Below are positions 27,370-40,674 of a stretch of DNA of 64,000 bases, piece after piece. Below the pieces are notes generated by a model. That model was not told where the DNA came from. It worked only from the letters and a program-made list of their open reading frames with translations, and searched no databases. The stretch is from Bryopsis sp. KO-2023. Its lineage: Eukaryota > Chlorophyta > Ulvophyceae > Bryopsidales > Bryopsidaceae. The stretch is from NCBI GenBank assembly GCA_030272585.1, contig BSYQ01000015.1:1426001-1490000 (forward strand). Direction: 5' to 3'. The translations under genes were made by a program, and so were the position numbers. Positions within the stretch are counted from its first letter, which is position 1; each line of letters opens with the position of its first letter.

Positions 27370-30300
27370 ATGGAAAATGAGTTTTCGTCAGGGGAGCGCA
27401 TACAGAGCCCGACGATGAGCGAATCGTCTTCTAAGATCTTTTCGGTCCAGCCCAGCAAGACTCTGCGACGTTTCTATCGGGGCGTGTATAATGTTTTCAA
27501 GGTGAGAAAACTGGCCGCTGTTCACTGGCACATCCACCACGAGCAAACGATGCCCAGCACTCGTGTCTTTCGCTCGACCTCCGTCGTATCGACCCCGTTT
27601 CGATTGGTTCGAGTATCTGGGGTCGACTCGATGTCAAACGAAAGCGCTCTCTTTTTTTCTACATCTGTTGCCCGTTTTTTTTTCCCCTCCGAAAACGAGC
27701 TGTGAACTTTGACCACGAAAAAAAAATTGAAGTGTCGCGAAGATTTTCTGTTTGCAAGAAATTCTCCCCGTTGTTTCGCAGAAGGAAAAGACTTCATGTT
27801 CGAGGGCATCCTTTAATCCTGAGGAGCAAGCGAATCAGAAGGTCAGTGGCGAAGAGAGTCGTTCCTTTCGGAGCAATTATTTTCTTTTCTTTTCTGTTTT
27901 TTTTTGGGGGGTTCGACGTTGTGTTGGTTCGACGTCGAAGCGATGGGTTAAAAGAAAACGAGTCGAAGACATGGAATGAACGTCGTTGCGGGAAAAAAAA
28001 ACCGGGCCAAAGTTTCAAAAACGAAAAAGAAAACCCAAGAATGGAATGGAGTGGCTCCACGACAGACCCCGCGGGTTGAATACTGGTGGAAGCTGACTGG
28101 AACCGCGTTTTTTTTTAATTATTTTTTCTTAAAACAGTGAAACTCCCCCCCACCCTCAACATGTTTTTTTTTTTTTCTTTAGTTCGAGAGAGAATTATTT
28201 TACAAACAATTTACACCACTTTTGAAGTGGTGTTCTTTTCTGTCACAAAAAAACTGTCGGTGGGAGGAAGAAAATTGAGAATAAGAAAAACTAACCCCCA
28301 ATAGAAGTTCGCAATTTCTGGCCTCTTTTTTTTTAATGCATATGTGTGTATTTGAAGTTTCTTTTTTAATGTTTTCTGATGTTGGGATTTTTGGTTTTCT
28401 TTTTGGGGGCTTAACACAGAGGGAATGGCTGGAAGTAAGATCCCTACAAGATAAAGCCCTTGGTTGGCCGGAGCACATTTTTGAACACCTGGTTATTGTG
28501 GTGAGCAGCAGAATACATGTGGTTATATATATATATATACATTTTTATTCGTGCTGTGAATTTGATTTTCCTCCTTTAAACAAAATTCAAAAAAAGTAAA
28601 AAGGAAAAAAAAAAAAAAAGAAGAGAGAAGTCCCCCCTCCAAGAAGAAGAAACTGAAACAAGCGGGGAGGGGCAGGCAAATAAGAGAAAGCAAACAAGAA
28701 TTTTGAACCATAAACAGTTTTTAAGAAAAAGAGTTTCTGGAGAAAAAGGAAGAAAACAGAAATATTATGTCCCTTTTCCCTTTTCGTTTTTCAGTTATTT
28801 CGGTTTTTTTTTCTAATTTTTATTTTATTTATTTATCATTACTATTATTATTATTACTATTTTTTATTTTTTTTTTGGGGGGGGGGGTGAAGGGTGCAAT
28901 GTCGTGCCTTGTCTTTTAAGTAAAATATTTATTGGATCCTTAAATTAAAAATAAATTAAATTAAATTGACCTGTTGTTGTTGTCTGGGTTATGTGAAAAT
29001 GCAGCAGGGTGCTGTCTAGTGTTGGGAGGAAAGCTTTCACTTTTTTTATGTCCAAAAAAAAAAGAAGAAAAAAAAAAGTGTTCCGGAATGAATGAAATTA
29101 AGTTTTCATTTTCTGTTTTGTGATGTTAAGGGCATCCCACCCACTGCTGATGTGCACGGAATTTCAAGGGATATTTCAAGAGGTGGGAAAAAACCCGTCA
29201 AGCAACTGTCAAAATACGAGCATTTTCTGATTTCTATCCTGTTGTTATTATTATTCAACTATTTTTTTTTAGGGATAGATACATCTATTTATCATTTTTA
29301 TGGTGATTATTTTATTTTGTTTTATTTTTGGGGGGGGGGGGAAGAAGGAAACACAACCAAAGATATAAGTAAATAATAAATACAACGTTCAAACGTGGGT
29401 GCAGGGATCTTACTGTTGTTTAATTGTTTTGTTTTTTTGATCAACTACTTTTCGTTTGGTTTCGCAGAGCAAGCGAAAAAGAGAATGGCAGGGGGAGCGT
29501 CTACCCTGCCCTCTCGTCAATATGAAAAACCAAATCACACTTTGCCCAAACCATCTTACACCCCAGAGGTACGAATTCTTGCCAATTTGTTGGAAAAATA
29601 AGCAAAATATGTTGTTGTTGAATGTGTATGTGTTTTTTAAATATCTTGTCTGTGGTTTTTTGGGTGGTGCCGAATTCAGTAGCATCTTTTTTGTTGGGGA
29701 AAAAAATTCTGGGATATCGTTTTTTAAGAAATGGTGTAGATTGCCTCTGGCACAGACCTACCTGTGCCAAGAATCACATCAAAAAAAAAATGTGGCCATT
29801 CTTCAGATAAAATATCAGATAAAAAATATACACGGAGATGTCAGATTTAAAAAAAGTGTCCAGAAGAGTGTTTTTCATTTATTTTGAATGTTGTTCTCCC
29901 GAAATTAATTATTCTTTCAATTATTACTCTCAAGAAACGAAACAAAATTATCACAAAACTTTCTTTGTCCAACTTGCCTCGATCGTCACTTTTTCATTTT
30001 TTTTTTTGAATTTGTGTCCGAGATAATAACTCGAATTTCCTGCTTCAAAAAAAAAGTCCTCAAAGAAACTCTTTTTTTTTCTATTGATATTTCTTTTTAT
30101 TTTATTTTATATTTCAATTTTTTTTTCATTTTTTTTTCTTTCTTATTGGGCAGTTACTTTATCAATTTCCGGAGGAGAAACCGTTGCACATGTGCCCAGA
30201 TGCCTTGGTGTCTTTCTGTTTCCCTCACGGCGTCACCCCCACGATTTTGCCAAGAACATCCAGCATGAGCGCTCTAAACGAAGTGGTGTACGGTCAGCAA

Positions 30301-33300
30301 CACATGGTGCAGAGCGACAAATCTTTTATTTTCCTTCAAAAGGTTCGTTATGAATGCACACGCGTGTGTGTTCGTGTGTGTGTTGTTTTTTGGAAAAGAG
30401 AATGAATCTCGACTCAGCACCGACTCTTGTTGACAGTTTTGACGAAAATAGGCTGTTGAGTCAGCATCTGGGGGGGGGGAACAATTAAAGAATAAAAGAG
30501 CATACAAATATATATGTTTTTGTTTTTGAGTCTGACTGAAGAGCCCATCTCACTCTTATTATGAATGGCATGATTTGATCACGATGGGTATTGTAATGCA
30601 TCATGTAACGCATCTCGTTTTGAAAAAGGGGAACAAAGCTTTTATGTGATAATTTTCTTCGCTTTTTTTAATATTTTAATATGTTTGATACCTCGCTGGG
30701 GTTAAAATAAAAATTAACAATAATAATAATTTATAAAAATGGGATCAGCGTTTCATAACAACATTATAAATAAACCACAAGACTGAAAGAAAATGATAAT
30801 GGTGAAATGAAATTGAAATTGGGTGGATGTTGAGTGGAATTGTGAAACCAGCTCTGTATACTTTTTGTTTCCCCTTTTTCTTAATTTTTCATTTCAGGCG
30901 ATTTGAATAGCCTTTGTGAATCGTATAAGCCTTTTTAATTTTTTTTTCTTCTTCTAAATTTGCAGGGGGGCGATGATCTCCCTATGTTTGGCATTTGCTA
31001 CTATGTCAATCAAATGGTCCACATGCCACCAGGTCTTTCCAGGTCTCCGAAATTCAATGCAAAGAGGATGGCGTTGAAACGACACCTGGTGGTTGCACCG
31101 AGGTGCTATTGCCTTTTATCAAGATACCCATTTTTCGACCTTCATTTCCAGGTGACATTCGATAAAAATTATTTGAGAAAAATTATTAAATAAATACATA
31201 AATGTATTCCTGGAGTGACCCCCCCAAAAAAAAGAACAAACACAACAGAAAGATATTAAAAACAAGCAAATAGAATACCCTTTTGGGTTTTAACTTGGAT
31301 CTGTTTTCAGGGGTGTTTTTCTTTTTTTTTTTTTAAATAGAAGGGTGTGTGCGTGTGAAAGTGAATTATTTTTTCATTTACTTTTTTTTTGTCTGATTCT
31401 AATTCTTATATATATTTATTTCTGGGTGGGGTGGGGGCAGGTTTTGAACATGCTCCTGGGTCTGGAGCGATTGGACAGCATCAAGGAATACGTGGAAGAG
31501 GTTTCTTCGTTGCCTCCCAGACACAGTCTTTCCACTCGATTGGGAATTCCCGGAAACGCAACTCCCACCTCCAGCATGAACCCCACCCCCACGCCGGAGC
31601 CCCTGCCTCCAACCAGGCCCGTTTCAGCATCTCCATCTCCACCTTCTTCTGCGAGAACCACAGACAAACGACGCCGGTCCTTCAGTCTGGGTATGGAAAA
31701 GGATGGGGGGGGGGGGGGGGGGGGGTTGCAAATCGAGCTAAAAATAAAAAAATTACCTATGTTTTTTCGTTTACTGTAAAACTCCGGGGTGTTTTGCATA
31801 TGTGGTGGTGTGGAGTGCTTCCAGTGTCTTTATCCTTTTTTTTTTCTTTTGGTTCGTTTTCTTTGTGTCATTTGTGGAAGTTTGGTGATTTTTGATAGCA
31901 GGCCCTTCGCACGAGTCGGCACGCAGAGCTTCACAAATTCAAGACTCATTCAGCAGCATACCTGGGTTGCACAAACCCAGGAAGGCCGATGGGGGACCGG
32001 GTGGAAATCCTAGAGAACCTGGAGGGGGGACTGGAAAAAGTGCTGGCGTCAGGGAAAGAGCTGACAAAACAGCAGGTGAGAACTTCCTTCCCCCCCCCCA
32101 AAAAAAAGATGAAAATAAAAGTAAAAACAATAAAAGAATAAAATAAAATTCATCCGGGTGTTGTTCGCACTCCCTTGAAAGTCCTTTGGAGCATGTGGTG
32201 CAGCAAAATCAATTTGCCCCTTTGAAAAAATAAAAAAAATAAACATCTGGTAAAATAAAACCAATTCTATTTTTTTGATAGATCGTGTGTCTTTTCCTTT
32301 GAAACATTTCACAGTTATATAACCCACAGTAGAAAAAACTAAGTCGAAATCGCTAAATAATTAGGAAGGAGACGTGTGTTCGGAAAACGAAATCCAGAAC
32401 AAAAAGGTTGGAGATCTGTTGCATGTGCAGGTGGTCAAGCTGGTGCCAGCCCAGTTTGTTCGCGGAGCCAGGTCAGCGAGGAGGGCTGTGGGTGCTGCGC
32501 GAGTTCAGAAATGGAAACCTCTCCATTCGCAGCCCTGGCGGGGGGACCCAGCGCCAGCAGCAGCGGAATCTCCGATTTCATTGCGGATGGCGACATTCTG
32601 GGGGACCTCAATAACGAGGCACGGGGGCTGAGCGAAAGAGAAGTCAGTTTGGCACCCCCTCGGGGTCCAGGGGCGACCAGTCGAAGCAGCGAGGGTACGG
32701 AGCCGGTTCAAATGCCAGCCCCCAGTGGAAACATGGTCCATCTCAGTCCGTGGCTGCATGCGAGGAGTGTGAGTGGGCAATCTTTGAGCAATTACGACGG
32801 GGATGAGTCCATGCGGGGGCAAGCTGGTGCGGTGGAGCTATCGGTGGGTTCTCAACCTCGCCATTGCAGAGGGGACAGCGCGTTCTACGGATTGGAGTTT
32901 CACTCCTCTCCGCTCGTTCGGACGAAAACGGCGACCCCACCTATGGGGCACAGCCGAAATCGTTCGGGGGACAGCGACCCCTTCACAAATCCTAGCTCAG
33001 CTCCGGGGAGCCCCTGGTGGGGGCTCCGGCGAACGAACAGCGAGGATGCGCTCTCTATAGGGGGCATGTCCTTGGCATCAATGTATTTCCGCAGCCCGAG
33101 TTGCCATGAGATTTTCCCTAGAGGAGTGACGCCCCCAGTGTTGTGGAAAGGGGATGTGGAGGGCTCCGATTCCAGGTTGACGGCAGCCCAGAGCGTGTTG
33201 CTTTCCTTCTACATGATGCCGGTGCCTGGACCCGGAGAACGGTTGATTTTCTCGCCAGAGGAGGGGTTGCAGACCATCGAGTACGTCCGGCCGAAGGTGA

Positions 33301-34082
33301 AAGCGCACGAGGGGGCGAACGGAAGCCCCATGATCGAGCAGCGACACTTGGGTGCGGAGGTTGCCCAGATCGAGGCGGAGGCGGCGGCTGAGCTGAGGAT
33401 TTGGACCATCGCATCGCTGTGTCGATCGCTGTCCCTGGAGAATGTGCTCTCCCTGCTGGCGGCCGCGATGTTGGAGAAGCAAATAGTGTTTTTCTGTTCG
33501 AACATCGGCGTGTTGACGAGTGCGGTGTTGGCTTTGATTCCCCTCCTCCGGCCGTTCACCTGGCAATCTCTGTTAATGCCGGTCGTTCCTGCAAGGCTGC
33601 TGGAGCTGCTGGACGCTCCAGTTCCGTTCGCGGTGGGGCTACAGCACAAGACGCCGGAAATAGCCCATCGCTGCGGTGACCTGGTGCGAGTCAACTTGTA
33701 CAAGGACCGAATAAAAAACGCTCCACAAGCTTCCATGCTGCCCAATTACCGACAACTGGTGGCGGATTTGACACCCTGGCATAAGAAACTGCAGCAATCG
33801 TCCACCTATACGAGGCGGCCGATGCACGTTCCCACCTCCACCGAGTACTATGCTGTGGAGGGCATTTTGCAGGTGTTTGGGGAGTATCTGTCGAAGTTGG
33901 TGGGGGATTTGCGGAGGCACACCATCACTGAAGTGGGGACCAACGGGGAAAGGGTGTGTTTGTTGCTGGAGGATTCCCTGGTGGAGTCTTTCCCTCAAAA
34001 GGATTGGCCGTTCATGAGGTCGTTTGTGGAAACGCAGATGTTTTCGTCACACAGTGATGCTGTAATTAGCAGGTTTGAGTAG
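27370..34082 (+). CDS. DENN-domain protein, putative Rab GTPase exchange factor
   Basis: Ten exons: 27370-27501, 27782-27841, 28420-28500, 29131-29182, 29468-29568, 30154-30342, 30966-31151, 31441-31690, 31902-32075, 32431-34082; 958 residues, frame closes exactly. The uDENN part runs from about residue 80 (FEHLVIVGIPPTADV) to about 265 (APRCYCLLSRYPFFDLHFQ). A Pro/Ser-rich, probably disordered linker follows (about 290-640). cDENN is at about 655-850 (SLENVLSLLAAAMLEKQIVF, then WQSLLMPVVPARLLELL) and dDENN ends the protein (WPFMRSFVETQMFSSHSD). DENN modules catalyse GDP/GTP exchange on Rab GTPases at membranes; which Rab cannot be told. The very long last exon contains the whole cDENN/dDENN. 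Upstream lie CACGTG boxes. Its 3' end is partly duplicated at 41744-41854. Confidence 0.88.
31705..31725 (+). repeat. poly-G tract, 21 bases, just after a splice donor
   Basis: Twenty-one consecutive G, starting 14 bases after the donor of DENN exon 8 (GT at 31691). G-runs next to donors can act as intronic splicing enhancers or G-quadruplexes. Confidence 0.85.
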
Positions 34083-34162
34083 TAGCAACAGCAGCAGCAG
34101 CAGCAGCATGATGCGATGATGATGAGGGGTGTTACACGTGTTATGCGTGATGCATGTAATGG
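34041..34162 (+). repeat. source segment of a duplicated DENN 3' end
   Basis: Covers the last 14 codons of the DENN gene (from TTTTCGTCACACAG), the stop codon, a (GCA)n tract and about 80 bases of 3' flank ending GATGCATGTAATGG. A diverged copy in the same orientation is at 41744-41854. Confidence 0.8.
34086..34108 (+). repeat. (GCA)n microsatellite
   Basis: A short run of CAG/GCA triplets immediately after the DENN stop codon, in its 3' UTR. Confidence 0.9.
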
Positions 34163-37100
34163 TTCTGTTGTCGTTGTGATGGTGGTGGTGGTATTTTGGG
34201 GTGCTTTTGTTTTGTTCGCCAACCACCTTCCCAAAAAAAAAATGGGGGCCAAAAAAAAAAGAAAAAGTCTAAAGCAGAAAAAAAAAAGTTTTTTTTTTCT
34301 CCTCTCCATGACCCTGAATGAAAAAAATACATAAAAAAAATCAAAATTAATCCCAAAAAAAGAAAAGAAAAGCAGCCAACCCACATTCGGGGAAAAAGGG
34401 GATGGGGTGAAAAATGGAAAATTCCAGGGAAGCATTTTAACCAAGAAAAAGAAAAAAAGACCGGTCCAGGGTTTGATGATCGAAAAAAAAAGAGTGAGGG
34501 TTAAAAATGAGATAAGACGAGGGATTTGGTGTGTAGCGACGTGAATATGGTGATACTTTTTTAAATTAAAGAAAATGGTGTATAGTGATGGGGGCTCTTG
34601 GTGGGAAAAATCAACATGTGGGTTTCTTGTTGGGGGGTAAAGTTGGGGTTGCAGAAAAAAGAAATTGGGGGAAAATCTGATGGTATAAAATTGCAAGTCT
34701 GGTTAAGGAGGAGGTTGAAAGGGGGGTGGAATGGCCCGGTGTTTTCCCTCCAAAAAGAAGAAAAGAGAAAAAAAAAAACGTGGGGGGGGGGGGGGGTTAA
34801 AGGGAGAGTGAAGTGGGGTAAAAGGGAAATGGGGGGTTTTGGAAAAAAAAAGAAAGAAAAAAGGGAAAAAAGAAAGAAAAAAACAATGCAAAAAAAAACA
34901 ATATTGAGAATTTTAGTGTGTTATGGGTTCTTCTCCGACATAGCTACTTTGGGCCGTCGCCCCCCCACCCCCATTCTTTTAGAGAGATAGCAGCAGTGCT
35001 TTTTTTTTTTGCTTTTTTTTCCCCTCGGTTGTTCCGTGTTTTTAATTTTTGGCACACGCACAAAAACGTATTTCGAATGGGACCATCTTTTGTTTTTTTT
35101 CCTTCTTTTCTCCATCTTTCTTTTTTTTTTTTTCGCGTGTGCATTTTTGCTCTCACTCTTATCTCACTCTATTTCTTACTCTCACTCTCTCTCTTTCTTT
35201 CTTTCGTACTTTTTCTCTTTTTTCCCCACCTCTTATTTTTCTTCTTTTGCTGCCGTCTTTTTTCTATTTCTTGATTTGCTGCTGCAGTTTAGAGTGAGAC
35301 TGCACTGAGTGAGAAGGTCACACTTTGAGAGGAAAAAAGAGGTGAAATGAACAAAAAAAAGAGTGAGAAGGATGGTTGGCAAAAGGCAAAAACAAGGCAG
35401 CGGTTTGAACCCTCCTTCCCACCCCTTTTCCCCAATCCCCAACCCTCACCAAAACTTCGCCTGGAAAGAGAAGTTCCCTGAGGGAAGAAAAAAAAAAAAA
35501 AAGTTATGAACAGACAAAGAGGGAGAAAAGAGTGAGATTTTTGTTCGGCCTGCACAAGAAAAAGGGAAGAAAAAAAGAAAAAGAAAAGCGCACATTTCTG
35601 AGAAATGCTTGGGGAGAAAATGAGGAGGTGAAAATCTGGATTTCGAAAGAAACAGGGGGTTTCTGTTTTTTGAAATTTCAAGGGAGGGGGGACAAAAATG
35701 GTCCAAAAGAAAAAAAGAGGCTTGGGTTTTGGATTTGACGTTGTGGAGATTTGAGATAAAGATAAGGAAAACAAAAAGAAAGAGGAGATTTAAGATTAAA
35801 AAAAGAAAAATCACTTAGGATGTAAAAAGAAGGCTCATCTTCGTTTGCCTGCCCCACACCTTGCTTCCTTGAGAGTGTCAGTCAGTCTTTGTTTTTTTCT
35901 CCTTTTTTACTCTTTTTTTGGATATGCATTTCTCTCGAGCAATGTTATGGGCGAAGGTTGATTTTCCAACCCCCCCCCCCCGAAGTAAGTCTCCTTAATG
36001 AGGGATTGGAAAAAAAAGAGGCAAAAAAAAAAACGTTTTCGAAAGGTTTTTTTCCTGTGCGTGTGTAGGGGGGGTTATCTAAGAAGGAAAAAAAAAGGGG
36101 GAAGGGGGGTGGGGACGAAATTGAGGGGTTGAAGAGTAGTGTTGAGAATTGGGGGAAATGGGGAAGAATGGAGGTGGAGGAAAAGGTGGTGTAAGGTTTG
36201 ATTTTGTTTTTTGTTTTTTTTTTGGGGGGGGGGTTGGGGTCACTGAATGAGGGGTGGATTGGGGGAAGGGAGACAAAAAAAAAGAAGAAAAAAAAGAGAG
36301 ATTGAGAAAAATTTCAAGTGCATCGATTTGAAGGGAAGGGATTGGGGTAGGGGGGAGGGTATAGTTTCTCAACAACTTTTCGAACCTAAGGTCATGCATT
36401 TTTCAGCAGAGAAAAAAAGAGGTATATATATATATATATATGCAAATGTATATATATTCTACGCGGGGAAAAAAAAATCAGGATTGGTTAAAGAGGCAAG
36501 CAATATTGGGTCGCCATGTATTTCTGGGTTTTTTGATAGGTTTTTTAAAAAAAGAAACATAAAAAGAAAGAAAAAAGAAAGCATTAAAAAATGGAAGGAG
36601 AGAAGGAAGAAAGAAAGAAAGAAAAATGCACCCACTAAAGCAAAAAACTTGTTTTCGTTTTTTTCTTTTTATAGTCTGGGGGGGTTGGGTTGGGTAAGAG
36701 AGAAAAGCATTATGTTAGGAATCGGTTGAATAGAAAACGAAGGAGGGAAAAAAAAGAGTGGCTCTTTTTTTTCTTCTTGGAAATTAGGTGGTTGAGGATA
36801 AAACCGAGGGAAAAAAAAAGAGTGACCATTGAATGGGCAAGTTGTGTTAGTTTTTTGCCGGGTGTTTTTTTTCTTTCTTTCTTTTTCTTTCTTTCTCTCT
36901 TTTCTTGTTTTTTTATCTTGTTTTATTTCATTGTTTTTTTTTTGCTTTTCCAAATTTCGGTGTGTTTTTTTATTTTTACCTTTCGCATCACATTATAAAA
37001 AAAAGACAAAACAATACCCCAAGGGAAAAAAAAACTAAAAAAGAAAAAGAAAAACTTTTTCTCTTGTGCGTGTGTGTGTTCACTATTTTCCTGTTTGTAG

Positions 37101-39028
37101 CAAAAAAAATTGGATTTATTCATTCCCTTTTTTTTTTTCATCCTTTTTTTTTCCCACCAAAAATTGGGGTGGTTTTTTTTTGTACTAGTTTTGTCATTGC
37201 TGTTTTCTCCTGATTTTCCATTGTTGGCAAAAAAAGAAATATAGAGGGGGTTGGGGTGGCAGACGGGGGGTGGGGGGGGTAAATCAATTATGGAAAGAAC
37301 CTTGAAAAAAAAAAATCCAACAAGAAGAGCCCCTGAAGGAAATGAGGTAAAATTTGGGGGAATTGCATGTAAAAATTGCAAGAATTATCATTCTTTTTTT
37401 TTTTTGCCAAGGATTAGTAAAATCGTTTGTTGTTGTTTTACCTGCTTGTGCATTGTAAAAATTTTCTTTTTTTTTCTTTTCTTTTTTTGTTTTGACACCA
37501 TAATGGGGAGAGGGGGCTTGTCTCATCCAAGAGACTTGAAAAAAAAACATCATTAGTAAGAAGGGGCAGAAAAAAAAAATGTGGAAAGGAATCCTCCCCC
37601 CCTCTAAAAAAAAAAAAAAAAGAATGATATTGGAAACAAAAAGAGGTAGAAAAAAAATGAAATGAGTCGTGGTTGATGCACGATTGGCGTTATTTTGGGC
37701 AAAACCTCGGTGTTTTTGATAATGTTTTTTTTTTTTTTTTTTAAATGACATTCTTGTTCTGCCCAAAAACGGGGTGAAAAATGTTAAAGGGAAGTCCCCT
37801 TCTCTTCTACGTTTTTAAATGGACCCCTCCCCTGTTGAAGTTTAAAAAAAAAAAAAAGGATGAGATAAAAAGATCAGACACTCCCCCCCCAAAAACAAAA
37901 ACAAAAACAAAAAAACAAAACAACGAATGATTCAGTTGAGAAAACATAGCTGAAAACCAAAAAAAAAAAAAAGAAAAAGACATGGGTGGAAATAGGGAGA
38001 GGGGGGGAAACAAAGCCACACCATCATTATAGCATTTTCCTTTTTTTCTTTTATTGGTCGTAGAAGATTAGGGGGACGATTTGCTTTTAGGTGTTTGGGA
38101 GGAAGTGAAAAAAAAAAAGGGAGCGAGGAAGACAGAAAAAAAAAAACTGTTAAGAACACCCTCCCCACCCCCCCAAAAAAAATCAAAAAAAAAATCTGGA
38201 AATGGGGAAGAAAGAGCATAGGGTGCTAAAAAGGGAAGTTTAAGGTGTTTTTTTTTCTGTGGTTTTCGGCCTTTATTTTTCTTTTTTGAAAAATATGTGC
38301 ATGATTATGCATTTTTAACTTCAATCAAGAAAAAAGAGGGGTTCCCGAAAAGGGTGGGAATGAAAATACATCGAGAGAGAGAAAAAAAAAAGGGAAAAAA
38401 AGATGGAACGAAAGGTTACGTTAACGGTCCACTGTTGAGGAATAAGTGGACGCATAAAATCCTTCTTTTCTATTTTTCCCGAATTGAATCTCTGTCCGCC
38501 CCCCACCTTTTTTTCGAAAAAAAAAAAAAAAAGTAATAAACAATACAGTTTGATATAAATTCAATGCTTTCGTTCCGCATCGTTTGGGGTTTTTTTCTAG
38601 GGTTTCTTTTTTATTATTTTTTGTTTTATTTTGCAATCATAATGTTTTTTTGTTTTTTTTTTTCTACGATGCTGCAGCCAATAGGCGTTTCTTTTTTTAC
38701 TTTTCTTTTTATAAATTGATATTCCCGTGTGCATGCAGACGGAAGAAAAAAAAACAGAGGAAATAAAAAATGGCCTTCATTTTTTCGGTGTTTCTGGTCT
38801 TGTTCAAATTTCAATAGAAAGAAAATGAACACGAAAAACAAAACAAAAAGCAAAAAAGCATCAGGGTCGATTTGAGGAGAAAAAAAATCTATATTTATAT
38901 ATAAATAGAGAGAGAGACATAGATTCTTTTAATATAAAGAAAAAGATGGAAATGAAGATAAGGAGACTAAAAAATCAGCTGATTTTTTTCTGAAATCCCT
39001 GAAAACTGAATCAAACTGGTATTTGCGC

Positions 39029-39054
39029 AAAAAAAAAAAAAAAAAAAAAAAAAA
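39029..39054 (+). repeat. poly-A tract, 26 bases
   Basis: An uninterrupted run of 26 A, the longest homopolymer noticed in the window. It is genomic, in the gene-poor spacer. Confidence 0.9.
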
Positions 39055-40200
39055 GACCAGGACACCCACACCAGAGAGTAAGGGGAAGAAATTTAGATTG
39101 AAAAATTGTGAACAGAGTTTCTTGTTTCTTGTTTTTAAAACCAAAGGCTCCTTCACAAATCCCCCCCCCCTTATCCTCCCTTGAAAAAAAAAAAAAAAGA
39201 GAAAAAAAATTCACTTTCTGGTGTTCTATTTATTTTTCCTTGGGGAAAAAATACTCGTTGGAGGGAGGGTTTGGGGGTTGAGTAGATCTGAAATGCATAG
39301 GACTATTTTTAGGTCATTCTTCATTAGTAAGGACGGAAAATTTCGACCATAAAATAGGGCGATGTACGTATAACCGAGGGAGAGAGAAAAAAAAAAAAAG
39401 AGAGAGAGAGACAGACAGAGAGAGAAAAAAATACATATATTTGTGTGTAAAACTGGAAAGAATTGGATTTTTTTCTTCATATATATTATTATTTCATCAT
39501 TGTGTTCCTTTCTGGGTTTTATTTTCTAGCATTTTTGTTTTCTTTCTTTTTCACCCCTGGTCAAATTTATTTTGCCCTGGAATATAGCAGAACACGAAAT
39601 TTGATAATTTGGGAGTGGGATGCAGGATTTGGGATGCAGGATTTGAATCGTTTTTTTTGTTTTTTGTTTTTTTTTTCTGGTAGACCTCGAGAAGATTGAG
39701 TGGGTAGAAGAGAAAGGGATGTATCAGTACTGTTCTTTGGCGGCTGTTTGTTTTATTTTTTTATATGCATTATTTTTTTTTTCTTTTTGTTTATATTTAA
39801 GAAAAACAATTCATGATTGTCTTGGTTTCACCGCTGGTGTATATCCATAACTGCTGCCCTCTCTTCTTTGGTCGATTCGATTGATTGTTTCAGAATTCTG
39901 CCAAATCCCAGAAAGGGAACCTCCTGGTCAGACTCCCGCACGGGAGATTTCATGCCCCTGCTATAGGGAGGATTTGGCTGTGCAACTTCTTTTTTGACAT
40001 GTTTTTCATTGTCTTGAAAAAGTCAGTGCAAAATCCCATTCTGTTTGGTTTCTTTGGGGCGTTTCGAAAATGATTCTCTGGCAGAAACGGAAGAATGGAA
40101 ATTTATCTTCATGGATTCCATGGAATATCAAAGATTCTGGTATTGCTGTAGTGTTGAATTCACATTTTTACAATAAAAAGTACCGCCCCCTGTCTGTCCG

Positions 40201-40674
40201 ACCAAAGTCCCTTCAAATACCACAACCTGAAGTCCCAACTGTACAAACTGCCAGCCACTACCCAACTGAATTTCTCCTTTCCACATTAGACACAACAAAT
40301 ATCTTAAAGAAAATGGTCAAGACAGCACGACAAGAAACCCTTCATCCTCCCACCCTGTTGTGTTTTAGTTGTGCAACGAACTTCAAGGCCATTCACGCGG
40401 TTCCAGCACAAAACCCGCAGCGACACCTTGTTTCTGACAAAGGGGCCCTCTGACAGGGCGTGTTAGAATCAAGTGAATTGCCCGCAAGTTCGTTGCACAA
40501 CTGAAACTGTTTCAGTGAAACACAGGGTGGGAGGATAATGGGATGCTAGTTCTGTCTTGGCCATTTTCTTTAAGACATTCGTTGTCTAATGTGGAAAGGA
40601 GAAATTCCATTGGGTAGTTGCTAGTAGTTTGTACAGTTGGGACTCTGGGTTGTGGTATTTGCAGGGACTTTGGT
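40201..40674. repeat. long imperfect inverted repeat (foldback or MITE-like)
   Basis: The left arm (about 40201-40410) and the right arm (about 40470-40674) are reverse complements with scattered mismatches; matching stretches include ACCAAAGTCCC, CCCAACTGTACAAACT, TTTCTCCTTTCCACATTAGA and GTTGTGCAACGAACTT. Transcription would give a long hairpin. A related arm occurs at 18191-18325, so it belongs to a dispersed family. No target duplication could be defined with confidence, and no coding capacity is seen. It could be a foldback transposon, a MITE, or a fold-back small-RNA source. Confidence 0.8.

Noticed and set aside
30590-30620. Possible third copy of the DENN 3' hairpin block
   Set aside because: Only short ATGCAT-type strings are shared; the order does not match well enough.
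33078-33745. Minus-strand frames opposite the DENN last exon
   Set aside because: Antisense shadows of the conserved cDENN coding sequence.
34598-39200. Many Lys-, Phe- or Ser-rich frames in the gene-poor spacer
   Set aside because: Products of homopolymer and simple repeats; no splice structure or motif.
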